From VRUE01 sp035260485 (GTDB lineage: Bacteria > Actinomycetota > Thermoleophilia > Solirubrobacterales > 70-9): a DNA stretch of 64,000 nt. Within the stretch, counting starts at the first letter, position 1. Each line of letters starts with the position of its first letter. The position numbers were made by a program, and so were the translations under genes. The stretch covers positions 1 to 64,000 of the forward strand of contig DATFVC010000019.1 of NCBI GenBank assembly GCA_035260485.1, read 5' to 3'. The notes beneath the pieces were generated by a model, which was not told where the DNA came from, ran no database searches, and saw only the letters and a program-made list of their open reading frames with translations. Below, in pieces: positions 33,648 to 41,949 of this stretch.

Positions 33648-34565
33648 ATGGGCCTAGCCGAGTGGTGGGGTCGCTGGTTTGGCCCTCCTCCGCAAGATCC
33701 ATACCGCAACCGGCCAGCGGAGTTTCAACACCGATGCGGCTTGCCGGCTGCCCGGCGCCCGGGTACGACGTGGGTCTGCAGCGCTTGTGGGTGCCAGTGG
33801 ATTGTTCAAAAGGGATACCAAGTAACCGCGGATACCACCGTTGCAGTCAACCCAAGCCAGCCATGGCTCGGCAGCAAGACTGAAGCCGTAACGTATTGGC
33901 ACGACAAGCCGTACTGGAGCTTTGATTTCGGCGCCTACTCGCGGAATCGCACCGTGACGGGCGTCGAGGACGGGCTGAGCACTCATTCGCAGGTCGTCAA
34001 GTGCGCCGTCGTATGGGTCTCGGACGCGTCGTTGGGCGAAGTCCCGCGCGTGTTCATAGACCCAGTCCCGAATCAAGATCTCGCCGATCTTGAACGAACC
34101 TGCTACTGGCTTCTCCGAGAGTATATTGACGTCTCCATACTCAATCCGCAGACTATCCAGTATGGATCCCTGCCTTGCACGCCAGAGGGCGAAGTTGACA
34201 AGGCCCTCCTGCTCCAAATCGGCTCTTTTGGTCAATCAGGCGAGACTGCCAGTCCGGGATGGCAGCAAGTCATCGGGGCATACGGGGCGATCGCCTATTC
34301 GCCTTCAACCGGACGGTACGGCTGGTCGGTAAAAGCGAGTGACCGGTGGAGCGCAGAGCGCGCGGCGGTCAATTTCGTGCGAGCCGGCGATGCGGGCCCC
34401 GTGGTCTGGGGCCGCAGTTGCTATCTGGCGCTGGCTATTGCGGTTGGGGGTCAGTATGGCGGCGCTTGCGCGGACAGCGAGGCGCGCGCCGAAGACGCCG
34501 CCCTTTCAGCCTGCGGCGGCGTGAATCCACGCATCGCCACGGTAATTGACACCAGCAAAGGGTGA
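33648..34565 (+). CDS. DUF4189-domain protein with N-terminal zinc-ribbon-like segment
   Basis: The 305-aa product starts MGLAEWWGRWFGPPPQDPYR. A cysteine pair, WVCSACGCQW, near residue 43 suggests a zinc ribbon. The C-terminal 95 residues match the DUF4189 pattern: YGAIAYSPSTGRYGWSVKASDRWSAERAAVNF, then a cysteine-containing tail (ADSEARAEDAALSACGG). DUF4189 is usually found in exported proteins, but no signal peptide is visible here. The frame is open 24 codons further upstream without a better start. Confidence 0.6.
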   Translation: MGLAEWWGRWFGPPPQDPYRNRPAEFQHRCGLPAARRPGTTWVCSACGCQWIVQKGYQVTADTTVAVNPSQPWLGSKTEAVTYWHDKPYWSFDFGAYSRNRTVTGVEDGLSTHSQVVKCAVVWVSDASLGEVPRVFIDPVPNQDLADLERTCYWLLREYIDVSILNPQTIQYGSLPCTPEGEVDKALLLQIGSFGQSGETASPGWQQVIGAYGAIAYSPSTGRYGWSVKASDRWSAERAAVNFVRAGDAGPVVWGRSCYLALAIAVGGQYGGACADSEARAEDAALSACGGVNPRIATVIDTSKG

Positions 34566-34796
34566 CCCTGGGTGGCCTCTGAGAGTTGCTCTGAGCGAAG
34601 TCATCGCCACAGTTGACACGTGGCAAGGGCGGGACTGCATGACAGAAGAGAGTCTCATCAGTCACCAAGCAATCGGGGCACTGCTCGGTTAGGGGGAGTG
34701 CTGCTTCATGCAAAGCAGAAGTCTTTGCCGTGGCCGCACGGGTGTCGCTTTTGCGTGGAGACAGCCGTCGGCCAGTGGCAGCACTGGTAGCGCGGC

Positions 34797-35498
34797 CTAC
34801 AGGCCCAGTGCAACGGCCGCCGGGATCACCGGGGCGCGCCGACCATGGACGACATCAACGATCTCGCCACTCTCGATCCCCTGTAGATAGACCGAGGTGA
34901 TCCCGAGGTCCGCATGGCCGAGCTGGCGTTGGATCACATTCAGGGGCACGCCCTCGCGCGCCATCTCGACGGCATGGGCATGGCGGAGCTGGTGCGGGGC
35001 GAAGCGACGGCGCACTGCTGCGCGGTCGGCCATATGGCGGAACTGTGTCCGTGCTGCTGCGGCCGACCAGGGTCGGCCAGCCGTGGGTCCGTTGATCACG
35101 CAGAAGAGTGCGCCGACCGGCAGTTGCGGTCTGAACCCCAGCCAGGGATCGAGCTGGTGCCATCCCCAGTCGTCCATTCCAACCTCGCGGCGCTTGCCTC
35201 CCTTGCCGTGCCGCACAAGCATCGCTCCCCGTGCGCGCTCAAGGTCTCCCTCGGAGAGCGCCAGGGCCTCGCTGATCCGAAGGCCGGCGCGCCAGAGCAC
35301 GACGATCAGACCGCGAAGGCGCAGCCCGGCTGGGCGTTCTCCTGCCTGGCGCATTACGGCTACGATCTCCTCCACCCTGGGCGGGTCGGCTGGGTACCTG
35401 CGGCCCTTGTTGCGGGGCGCGCGGCCAGAGTGGTAGCCGGGGAGCGTGGCTGGCGAACGCCGACGACCGGCGGCGTCCAGCTGCATTGTGGGGTCCAT
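34797..35498 (-). CDS. Compact tyrosine recombinase
   Basis: The 233-aa recombinase keeps every catalytic residue: Arg74 (AGLRISEAL), Lys in HGKGGKRR, His169 and Arg172 (HQLRHAHAV), His195 and Tyr204 (GHADLGITSVYLQG). Only about 40 residues precede the catalytic domain, so the usual core-binding and arm-binding domains are missing. A strong ribosome site (AAGGAGGAGA) lies just before ATG. It is the only intact recombinase in the array and the obvious candidate to move the units, unless a larger integrase elsewhere does so. Confidence 0.88.
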   Translation of the reverse strand: MDPTMQLDAAGRRRSPATLPGYHSGRAPRNKGRRYPADPPRVEEIVAVMRQAGERPAGLRLRGLIVVLWRAGLRISEALALSEGDLERARGAMLVRHGKGGKRREVGMDDWGWHQLDPWLGFRPQLPVGALFCVINGPTAGRPWSAAAARTQFRHMADRAAVRRRFAPHQLRHAHAVEMAREGVPLNVIQRQLGHADLGITSVYLQGIESGEIVDVVHGRRAPVIPAAVALGL

Positions 35499-35720
35499 GG
35501 GGTCTCCTCCTTGGTTCGTTCTGAACAGAGAGGAGACCGTAGGGTCAGAATCCTGAGCCTGAGCTGCGTCACCGTTGGATGGCTGTGAGTACCACTACCG
35601 GCTAACCCTGCTCCCGCGAGCGGACAAGCATCATCGGCTCCAACAAACAAGATCGGGCGTACTCGGCAACCTATGACACTGCGTAGCCCTGCCCTGATCG
35701 ACGCCCTGTGCGCTGCGCTT

Positions 35721-38447
35721 TCATCCCGTCAGAGTGAAGCCGCCCCACCAGAACGGATCTGGTCTGCCACCGTCCCGCACGGAAACCTGGGCCCGCCGTA
35801 GGGCCTCCGCAATGTCTCCCGGGCGGTGCGAGCCACTCCAATGCTCGTAGAAGGAGTCGAAGAGCGCAGCAGTGGCGAACTGGTCGACCCGCCACTGGGC
35901 AGCTATCACGGCCGTCGCCGAGGTACCGTAGAAGAGGCCTGCAAGCCCGTAGGTCTGATCGGGGATCGTGGTCGCAGCCAGCGCGCTCTCGCAGCTCGAC
36001 AGTATGAGCAGCTCGAGATTGCCCAACTCCAGGGCCCGCAGCTGCTTGACGCGGACGATCCGATCCCCAGAGAGGCGAAACCCACTTTCCACGGGCTCGC
36101 CTTCGTCCACAAAGCCGTGAGCCGAGACGTGCACAAGATTGCAGTTCTCGATCTCGCGTAGAAACGCCACCGGAGTTGCCTGGGCGCCACTCAGGCTCAC
36201 CATCTCTGAGGCCTGCCTCGCCGCGCCCCTCATCTCGACTTCTGAAGCCGCAGCGACGAGGTCGTCCCCTTCGACGAGCAGTGCCTTCCACCGATCGCCG
36301 ACTGCTCGGGTCTGAGCATGTATCTCGAGTGTCGCGCTCGGCAGGTAAGAGAACGCCGTCGAATCGATCGCGTGGACGCGACCATTCCCCGAACGGGTCC
36401 ACGCGGTGTGGATCGGGAGAAGCGCCGTCAGGCCGAGCGGGATCACCCTGATCCACGGCGCCCCGTCGGTCGCGTCCAGCAACTTCCCGACAAGCGCGTC
36501 CCACAGCCACTCACCAACTGAGTCGAGATACTCGGCCCAACCACCTGACTTGAATGGATTGGCCTCTGGGCTGAATGCGTGGCGGAGCCTGTACGTGCGG
36601 TCGTCGACCGCCTCGTGCTGGAGCTCCGGTAGGAGGATACGCTCGGGCGCATCGTCCAAAGCGTTCCTCAAGAGCAACGCCACACCCCCGGTGAGTCCGG
36701 CTGCGACATAGACCAACGGGGCATCGCGCGCCGCCTCTCGCAGCCTTCGAAACGGAGGGCTCCGAGGGAAGTCCCCGAAATCCGGCAGCTCGCGGACGGC
36801 CTCCGTGGCGGCCTGCAGCCGATCGTTGGCGTCCCCGAGAAGTGAGTGGTAGCGCTCGGAGAGGTCCCAAGGTGCCGGCTGGGCCTGCTTCTCCACTTCG
36901 GAGACGACGAGCCGCTGTGCAGACCGAGCTTGCGAGTATGCCTTCGCCAACCTCCCATGTCCCGCCGCGTCCAGCGCGGCGAGCTCATCCGGCAGACAGA
37001 GCCCAACCTGCTGGAGCACCGACCGCCCTGACTCCGCGATCTCGACGGCACGAACTACCTCCCCGGAGGAGGCGAGGGCCGCGGTAGCGAACGACTGCGC
37101 CTCGCTTGTCCTCGCGAGCCAACGGCCGATGTGACCCTCGGTCCCCGGGCGGCGGGTGAGCTCCTTTGCGGTTTCTGTGGCGATGGCATAGGGGACCGCG
37201 GCCTCCGTCTGGTTCGCCACGAGCTCGGTAAAGCGTCCCCACTGCGCTGCAGCCTCAAAGCACAGCGCGGGATTTCGCGCCCGCAACCTGTAACAGCATT
37301 TGTGCCATATCGCGGCACCGAAGAGCGAGCGACGGTCATCGCCCACGAGATGGCCGCCCACATAGAAGGCCTTCGCCCAGGCGAGCAGCAATTCGAAACT
37401 GATCCGCGACATAGGAGAGCTGTTGAGCAGGCCGTTCACGAGAGCAAGTTGCTGCTCGGCGGCGATCTCCTTAGACGGGTCCGGCCAGCGCCGCTGCAAC
37501 TGCCTCCACAGCTGCAAACAGCACTCTCCGAGGAAGAGACCGTTCTCGCCGGCGAGCACAAGCCGCATAGCCTCGCGGGAGCGTTCAATCGCCGCATCGA
37601 GATGTGACCAGCCCGGGTCTGAGTCATTGATGTGAACGAGCTCTTCCAAGCGGCCACTAAGCAGCTCGAACTCGACCCCGAGCTCTGGGCGATCGGCCAT
37701 CGGCAAACCCTGCACCAGACCGGGTGCCCCCTCCAGCACGCTCTCGGCGTGTTGCATTTCGGCGTCGTACTTACGATCATTCATGACGATCGTGCTGGCC
37801 CGCTCAGCCTCCCCTATGGAGGCCCTGGCGCTGGCAAGAACCGCGTCGTAGGCGAGGCACGCCCCGTCCTTCTCGCCATCGTTTAGATCACAGGCCCGAA
37901 CGGATGCGCGGGTAGCGGCAAGAACGGCCCGTTCGCCGGCGAGCATGTCCGTGCGAGTTTCGGCTAGCGCCGTGGCGACCTTGGCGCGCACGAGCAGGGC
38001 CTCGGCATGGTCGGAGCCGTCGTCGCCGCAGCGAAGGGCCGCATCGGCCATGGAGGAGGCGTGTGCGAAATCGTCCGCTTGCATGGTCAGTGTCGCGCGA
38101 TGCAGCCAGAGGTGCGCGGCGCGCACCAGTCGCCCGCACGCGCGTGGCTCTGAGGTCGAGGGAGTTGGCATTGCGGCTGCGTCGGCCGCGGCGATCACGC
38201 TCGCCCGCTCTCCAAGCCTCTCGCGACGCCCGCCCGCCACCTCCTCAATGTCCATCCCGGTGATGAGCGTCAGGACTGAGCAAATGGATGACTCGGTTTC
38301 GCTGATCGCGAGATCCTCGGCCTTGACCTCAGGGGGCTGTCGACCGGGGGTCGCGAAGACGACTGTGTAGAACTTCGGACTACGGTCCTCGGCGTCGCCA
38401 ACGTCAGTTGGACCTAGCCCGTCGTCGGGTTTTCCCGCATCAGACAT
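35721..38447 (-). CDS. CHAT-domain protease with helical repeat region
   Basis: The 908-aa protein has a long helical, TPR-like N-terminal and middle region and a C-terminal CHAT (caspase-like) protease domain. The dyad is visible: His777 in VHVSAHGF and Cys819 in LILSSCESAL. It ends with FWWGGFTLTG, the usual CHAT C-terminus. Such proteins are effectors in bacterial conflict systems, cutting a partner after a trigger. The frame extends 56 codons upstream, but ATG 38447 leaves 27 bp to the divergent gene. Confidence 0.85.
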   Translation of the reverse strand: MSDAGKPDDGLGPTDVGDAEDRSPKFYTVVFATPGRQPPEVKAEDLAISETESSICSVLTLITGMDIEEVAGGRRERLGERASVIAAADAAAMPTPSTSEPRACGRLVRAAHLWLHRATLTMQADDFAHASSMADAALRCGDDGSDHAEALLVRAKVATALAETRTDMLAGERAVLAATRASVRACDLNDGEKDGACLAYDAVLASARASIGEAERASTIVMNDRKYDAEMQHAESVLEGAPGLVQGLPMADRPELGVEFELLSGRLEELVHINDSDPGWSHLDAAIERSREAMRLVLAGENGLFLGECCLQLWRQLQRRWPDPSKEIAAEQQLALVNGLLNSSPMSRISFELLLAWAKAFYVGGHLVGDDRRSLFGAAIWHKCCYRLRARNPALCFEAAAQWGRFTELVANQTEAAVPYAIATETAKELTRRPGTEGHIGRWLARTSEAQSFATAALASSGEVVRAVEIAESGRSVLQQVGLCLPDELAALDAAGHGRLAKAYSQARSAQRLVVSEVEKQAQPAPWDLSERYHSLLGDANDRLQAATEAVRELPDFGDFPRSPPFRRLREAARDAPLVYVAAGLTGGVALLLRNALDDAPERILLPELQHEAVDDRTYRLRHAFSPEANPFKSGGWAEYLDSVGEWLWDALVGKLLDATDGAPWIRVIPLGLTALLPIHTAWTRSGNGRVHAIDSTAFSYLPSATLEIHAQTRAVGDRWKALLVEGDDLVAAASEVEMRGAARQASEMVSLSGAQATPVAFLREIENCNLVHVSAHGFVDEGEPVESGFRLSGDRIVRVKQLRALELGNLELLILSSCESALAATTIPDQTYGLAGLFYGTSATAVIAAQWRVDQFATAALFDSFYEHWSGSHRPGDIAEALRRAQVSVRDGGRPDPFWWGGFTLTG

Positions 38448-38474
38448 GTGCGCCGGTAACTTATGATCGATCCC

Positions 38475-38894
38475 ATGGACTCCGCCGACCGGCCCGTGAC
38501 GATCGAGGAGGTGGCTCCCTCCGAGCTGGTCGGTGCGATCGTGAAAGAACTCGAGAGCGCAGGGTGTGAAGCGGAGATCGCCGATCGGTATGTGCCAAAG
38601 GGATCGGCCGCACATTGGCTGATCGAAATCGGCATAAAGGACACGATCGAGGGATTTTTCCTCGCTGTCGGCGCCGCCGGATTCACCAAGCTCGTGCGCA
38701 CCGTCTTCGAGTCCGAGAAGGAGCCGGAGAAGGGGCGGCTCGAAGTCGTCGACAGAGATGGGACCCGGTTGACATTGTCAAGCGCCCTCCCCGATGAGGC
38801 CGTTAGCGCCCTGGGAGATATGGACTGGAGCAACATTCGGGGCGGCTCCCTTACTTGGGTGGCGGATCGCCGGGTATGGGAAAGCGCTGGTTGA
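38475..38894 (+). CDS. Small partner of CHAT protein, EACC1-like
   Basis: The 139-aa protein starts MDSADRPVTIEEV (an ATG 12 bases upstream is possible). A central hydrophobic helix (DTIEGFFLAVGAAGFTKLV) is followed by RLEVVDRDGTRLTLSSALPDEAVSALGDM. The helix, then beta strands with a DG-turn, then a short helix resemble the small effector-associated constant component (EACC1) described beside CHAT and caspase effectors. It is divergent from the CHAT gene across 27 bp, so both share a promoter region. The family match is a pattern judgement, not a search. Confidence 0.5.
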   Translation: MDSADRPVTIEEVAPSELVGAIVKELESAGCEAEIADRYVPKGSAAHWLIEIGIKDTIEGFFLAVGAAGFTKLVRTVFESEKEPEKGRLEVVDRDGTRLTLSSALPDEAVSALGDMDWSNIRGGSLTWVADRRVWESAG

Positions 38895-39098
38895 AATCGG
38901 GGCTGGCATTCCGGCGTGGATCAAGGTGACATGGGTAGTTATCCATCGTGATCGTTCTCGCGCATCCCTCGGCCGGATCTTGTACTTGTACGGCGCCCGC
39001 GCGAAGCAAGGCAATGTCAGGGCCAAACCGCGCCAGGCGACCGCTATTGCTTCCGCGTGAAAGCGACAGCGTGGGATATCGCGATTTTGGGCCACCGA

Positions 39099-39249
39099 AA
39101 ACTTGGTCCCGAAATTGGTCCCCGACTCCACTGAACTCAGCGGAACTCCTCGGACGCTTTTCGCTCTATCAGGCCAGATTCGGCTTTATAGACGCCTTCC
39201 GGCGCGACTCATAATCCGTCGGTCGAAGGTTCGAGTCCTTCCCGCCCCA
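39099..39249. repeat. Integration module, copy 4 (native tRNA-CAT 3' half)
   Basis: The tRNA half at 39206-39249 is identical over 44 bases to the native tRNA gene. The upstream block is the most diverged of the five: it lacks the in-frame TGA found in the other four and reads CGGACGCTTTTCGC where they have TGGACGTGATTCGC. Confidence 0.85.
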
Positions 39250-39305
39250 TGTAAGTACCTGCAAATCAGCGTGTTTCCGTGCTCGTCGAGTCGGCCGATT
39301 TCAAT

Positions 39306-39326
39306 ACTTGGTCCCGAATTAGTCAC
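39306..39326. repeat. Partial module start
   Basis: ACTTGGTCCCGAATTAGTCAC repeats the opening of the conserved block and then loses similarity. It lies only 56 bp after copy 4 and 25 bp before the HicB-like gene. It may be a remnant of an eroded extra unit. Confidence 0.5.
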
Positions 39327-39350
39327 GGCAACGGCCGCTACAATCGTCCC

Positions 39351-39578
39351 ATGAGCGGCCCACTTCACCTGACGATCGTCTACGAGGAGGGGGACGACGG
39401 CTGGATCGTCGTCTCGATTCCTGAGGTTCCTGGCGTGCTTAGCCAAGGTCGGACCAAGGAGGAGGCGCGCGAGATGGCACTCGACGCCTTGGAGGGGATG
39501 CTTGAGTTGCGTGCTGCAGAGCATGAGCCACAAGGCAAGTCGGTTGGAAGCGAGTCGCTCAACATCGTCGCGGCGTGA
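39351..39578 (+). CDS. hicB: HicB-like antitoxin
   Basis: The 75-aa protein has the HicB N-terminal fold: LHLTIVYEEGDDGWIVVSIPEVPGVLSQGRTKEEAREMALDALEGMLEL, with the V-x-x-PxxPGxxxxGxT/S-xxEA signature. It lacks a C-terminal DNA-binding extension, as in the short HicB class. It overlaps the HicA frame by 4 bases (GTGA-type junction). Confidence 0.85.
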   Translation: MSGPLHLTIVYEEGDDGWIVVSIPEVPGVLSQGRTKEEAREMALDALEGMLELRAAEHEPQGKSVGSESLNIVAA

Positions 39579-39767
39579 AGCGTCGGGACCTCGAGCGACA
39601 CCTGAAGAAGCACGGCGCGCACCTGCTGCGCGAGGGTGGCAGGCACAGCTATTGGGGCATGGACGCTGAGCACTCCACGTCGGTCCCGCCATCGCGAGGT
39701 CGCTTACCCACTTGCGAGGGCTATCTGCAAACAGCTTGGCATTCCGCCGCCCAGAGGCTCTCGGTAG
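39575..39767 (+). pseudogene. hicA: HicA-like toxin, frameshifted
   Basis: The frame opens MKRRDLERHLKKHGAHLLREGGRHSYW, a normal HicA start including the catalytic-region His. After TSVP at 39688 the reading frame slips. In the +1-shifted frame the following bases read HREVAYPLARAICKQLGIPP and PRGSR then TAG (39765-39767), a typical HicA end. Two missing bases would restore VPRHRE. As sequenced, the C-terminal half is garbled (to a stop at 39820), so the toxin is probably inactive. Confidence 0.75.
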
Positions 39768-39788
39768 GGCGACGGGCTTCAACCAAAC

Positions 39789-40967
39789 ATGCTGCCGCGA
39801 GTCTTCTCTCATATTGCTGAGTTCAACGAGGCGGGCTATCAGTCCATCCCGGCGCTCGCTTTTGTTGCCAAGCCGCTGATCCTGTGGAGTCCTTCAGGGA
39901 GCCAGATCACCAGCGCCAAGGCCGAAGGAGTATCGGTCCTTGGTCCGGATGATTTGCTCGCCCTAGTAAGGAAGAGTTTTGTTCGCATACACGGCCGGGA
40001 GGAGTGGCTCACCTCTCAAGAGCACCGCGAAGTCCAGCGGAAGAAAACCCGATGGCCCCATGCCAGGTGGAGCGATTTTGATGATGGGCTCTGTGAGATC
40101 GCGAACGACGATCGTGCAAAGCCAGCTAACGAAAGGCGGGTCTTCTTCTCCGAGCCGGATGGTGGTGGTGAGTGGGCTGAGGGGCAGTTTGAGAGAGATA
40201 CCAGCGCCGCGGCTCTAGTTTGTGCCCTCGTCGAAGACCCAGAGGTCCGAGCGAAGCTTCCTGCGGGGACCTGCGAAAAGATCGAGCGGGCTAAGGATGT
40301 CCAAGCCGCGACGAAGGCCGTGCTCAGGGACATCCACAATCACGCAGCGGCGTTTTCAGAGGCTCGGGCGATCTCTGTAGAGCCGCCGGCATTCGCCCCC
40401 CTGATTTCGCAGTTGGCTGGGGATGTGATCGAAGCCCGAGACCCCGCAGCGTCTCCGGGTCGGCGGTCTGCGCTTGAGGAGACGCTGGAAATGTTCACGA
40501 CACTGCTGGAGGAGCGAGAGGCCCCTACCGACCTAAGCGAAGTTGAAGAGCTCCTACGTCTTAGATTCGAGGATCCCAGGATCGAGATCGAGATCGGCTC
40601 CCTGCTGGCGGAGCCGTCCTCAGCCGCCTGGCTCGATTCCCAGATTGCGCATGACAAGGCCGCTCGACGGGCCTGGGACGAGATCTTTCCCGCGGATAAG
40701 TGGGACGTAGATCGGGCGTGGGTCTTCATCGCAGCCCTCATGGCCGGCTTCGAGGTTTCCTTGGGGGCCGTGGGCGCCGCTGCCTATCGTTTCTTGCCAC
40801 GCGTGTTACCGGCGGGCAAGACTCTCGCGCGACGTCAGTCACTGGCGCTCGATTTCGAAGGCCCTCGGGTTCCATTTCTTTTGGCTTATGGGCAGGAGAC
40901 CCCTACCTACGCCCAGATCGGTGAGATGAGAGGGCTTCTCCAGGAATTCCTTGCACGCTCTTCTTAG
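39789..40967 (+). CDS. Unrecognised protein of 392 aa
   Basis: The protein starts MLPRVFSHIAEFNEAGYQSIPALAFVAKPLILW and is soluble, acidic and mostly helical in its C-terminal two thirds. LLALVRKSFVRIHGREEWLTSQEHREV and SALEETLEMFTTLLEEREAP are among the helical runs. One hydrophobic segment (VFIAALMAGFEVSLGAVGAAAYRF, near residue 315) could be a membrane helix. No family is recognised. It fills the rest of the HicAB unit up to copy 5. Confidence 0.6.
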   Translation: MLPRVFSHIAEFNEAGYQSIPALAFVAKPLILWSPSGSQITSAKAEGVSVLGPDDLLALVRKSFVRIHGREEWLTSQEHREVQRKKTRWPHARWSDFDDGLCEIANDDRAKPANERRVFFSEPDGGGEWAEGQFERDTSAAALVCALVEDPEVRAKLPAGTCEKIERAKDVQAATKAVLRDIHNHAAAFSEARAISVEPPAFAPLISQLAGDVIEARDPAASPGRRSALEETLEMFTTLLEEREAPTDLSEVEELLRLRFEDPRIEIEIGSLLAEPSSAAWLDSQIAHDKAARRAWDEIFPADKWDVDRAWVFIAALMAGFEVSLGAVGAAAYRFLPRVLPAGKTLARRQSLALDFEGPRVPFLLAYGQETPTYAQIGEMRGLLQEFLARSS

Positions 40968-40998
40968 GAAGTGATGGGAGGTTGTTTCCCGCAAGTCG

Positions 40999-41147
40999 AC
41001 TTGGTCCCGAAATTGGTCCCCGACTCCACCGAACTCAGCCGGACTCCTTGGACGTGATTCGCTCTATCGGGCTAGATTCGTCTCTATAGACGCCTTCCGG
41101 CTCGACTCATAATCCGTCGGTCGAAGGTTCGAGTCCTTCCCGCCCCA
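40999..41147. repeat. Integration module, copy 5 (native tRNA-CAT 3' half)
   Basis: The block starts at ACTTGGTCCC (40999) without the extra AA of the other copies. The tRNA half at 41104-41147 is identical over 44 bases to the native gene. If integrations occur at the tRNA, this right-hand copy would be the host's original 3' half. Confidence 0.87.
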
Positions 41148-41211
41148 CTGGCAGGCTTCGACTGCAAGTAGAAGAGTGGCAGACGCCCGAACAGATACTA
41201 GCTTCGCAATG

Positions 41212-41694
41212 CTACCCCACTTTGAGCAGTTCGATTACATAGACAAGGGCGCCATTGCCGTTGGCCAGGCTCGAGGGAACGATCAACTCGCGTCGTCCCC
41301 CCACTTTCATGCCTTTGAGGCCAGTTACCCAGCTCTTGACGACCTTGCCGGGGCCAAACACCCAGGTGAATGGTTCCCCTCTCCAGCGGTCTTCCAATCG
41401 TTTACCGGTCTTGTAAGAGAGATTGACGTAGTTGACGGTGAACGAATGACCCACTTTGAGCAGGGTGCCACGCCCTTTTTTCAGGTCTCTGACGATCATT
41501 TCCTTTGGGGGCGGGCCCGTGGGGACCAGGACCCGCCGTGCGGCGGACGCCGCTTTTTCCAGTGGGGTCCAATTCGGTCTCAAGCTATCGCTTGGCGCTC
41601 TTGAGTTGCTCGATTCCCTTGGCGCGTTGCTGCCACCACAGGCCGAAATAATGACAGTGGAGGAAAATATTCCAATTAATAGAATACGCTTCAT
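41212..41694 (-). CDS. FKBP-type peptidyl-prolyl isomerase-like lipoprotein
   Basis: The 160-aa protein has a lipoprotein signal (ILLIGIFSSTVIISACGG, Cys19) and an FKBP-like domain: IVRDLKKGRGTLLKVGHSFTVNYVNLSYKTGKRLEDRW, then FTWVFGPGKVVKSWVTGLKGMKVGGRRELIVPSSLANG. The W-x-x-GLxGMKxGxRRxLxxP pattern is diagnostic. It would act on proteins outside the membrane. Codon use is less GC-rich than its neighbours, consistent with foreign origin. Confidence 0.82.
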   Translation of the reverse strand: MKRILLIGIFSSTVIISACGGSNAPRESSNSRAPSDSLRPNWTPLEKAASAARRVLVPTGPPPKEMIVRDLKKGRGTLLKVGHSFTVNYVNLSYKTGKRLEDRWRGEPFTWVFGPGKVVKSWVTGLKGMKVGGRRELIVPSSLANGNGALVYVIELLKVG

Positions 41695-41738
41695 AGCTTG
41701 TAGATTTTAGAGAGAGAGCAGCAAAAATGAGAACTCGC

Positions 41739-41780
41739 AATTTTGTCCCGAAATGGCCCCGACTCCATCGAGCGATCAGA
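41739..41780. repeat. Degraded module remnant
   Basis: AATTTTGTCCCGAAATGG, then CCCCGACTCCATCGAGC, follows the start of the conserved block with several changes and one deletion. No tRNA half follows. It is the last trace of the array on the right. Confidence 0.55.
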
Positions 41781-41847
41781 CTCGCTTCACAGGTCATATT
41801 GCACCTTCTAGCTGTCCCGCCCAAAGACATCGTGAACGCCTGAGGTA

Positions 41848-41881
41848 GCGCCGCCCCGGTTCCGCGGAACCGGGGCGGCGC
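41848..41881. repeat. 34-bp perfect palindrome
   Basis: The sequence is self-complementary over all 34 bases around a central TCCGCGGA (arms GCGCCGCCCCGGT). It can form a very stable hairpin, but no T run follows. It lies between the degraded module and the IS481-like fragment, so it may be an element end, a terminator, or a cruciform target. Confidence 0.6.
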
Positions 41882-41949
41882 CAAAAGAGCATCCGGGCCC
41901 GACCCGAGGCTTGGGGTCTTGCGAGATCTCAAGTCAAAGGAGAACCCGG

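Larger units (their letters stand above)
25657..41780. mobile_element. tRNA-anchored tandem array of integrated gene units
   Basis: The region is divided by five copies of a 149-152 bp module. Each is a conserved block beginning (A)AACTTGGTCCCGAAATTGG and ending with a tRNA 3' half. Units: 25657-27710 (beta-propeller, MNT, HEPN), 27711-28963 (secreted Ig-like protein), 28964-30012 (three small genes), 30013-39249 (HNH-like, SIR2, DUF4189, recombinase, CHAT), 39250-41147 (HicB, broken HicA, unknown), and 41148 to about 41780 (FKBP-like lipoprotein, degraded end). Gene orientation is mixed. I infer serial site-specific integration into the tRNA 3' half by a tyrosine recombinase. Confidence 0.75.

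Noticed and set aside
27561..41147. CRISPR array suggested by regularly recurring repeats
   Set aside because: Repeats are about 150 bp, spaced 1 to 9 kb apart, contain tRNA halves and enclose genes; no short spacers and no cas genes.
27668..41147. Module ends taken as additional functional tRNA genes
   Set aside because: Only the 3' half from the anticodon loop on is present; D-arm and 5' acceptor strand are absent in all five copies.
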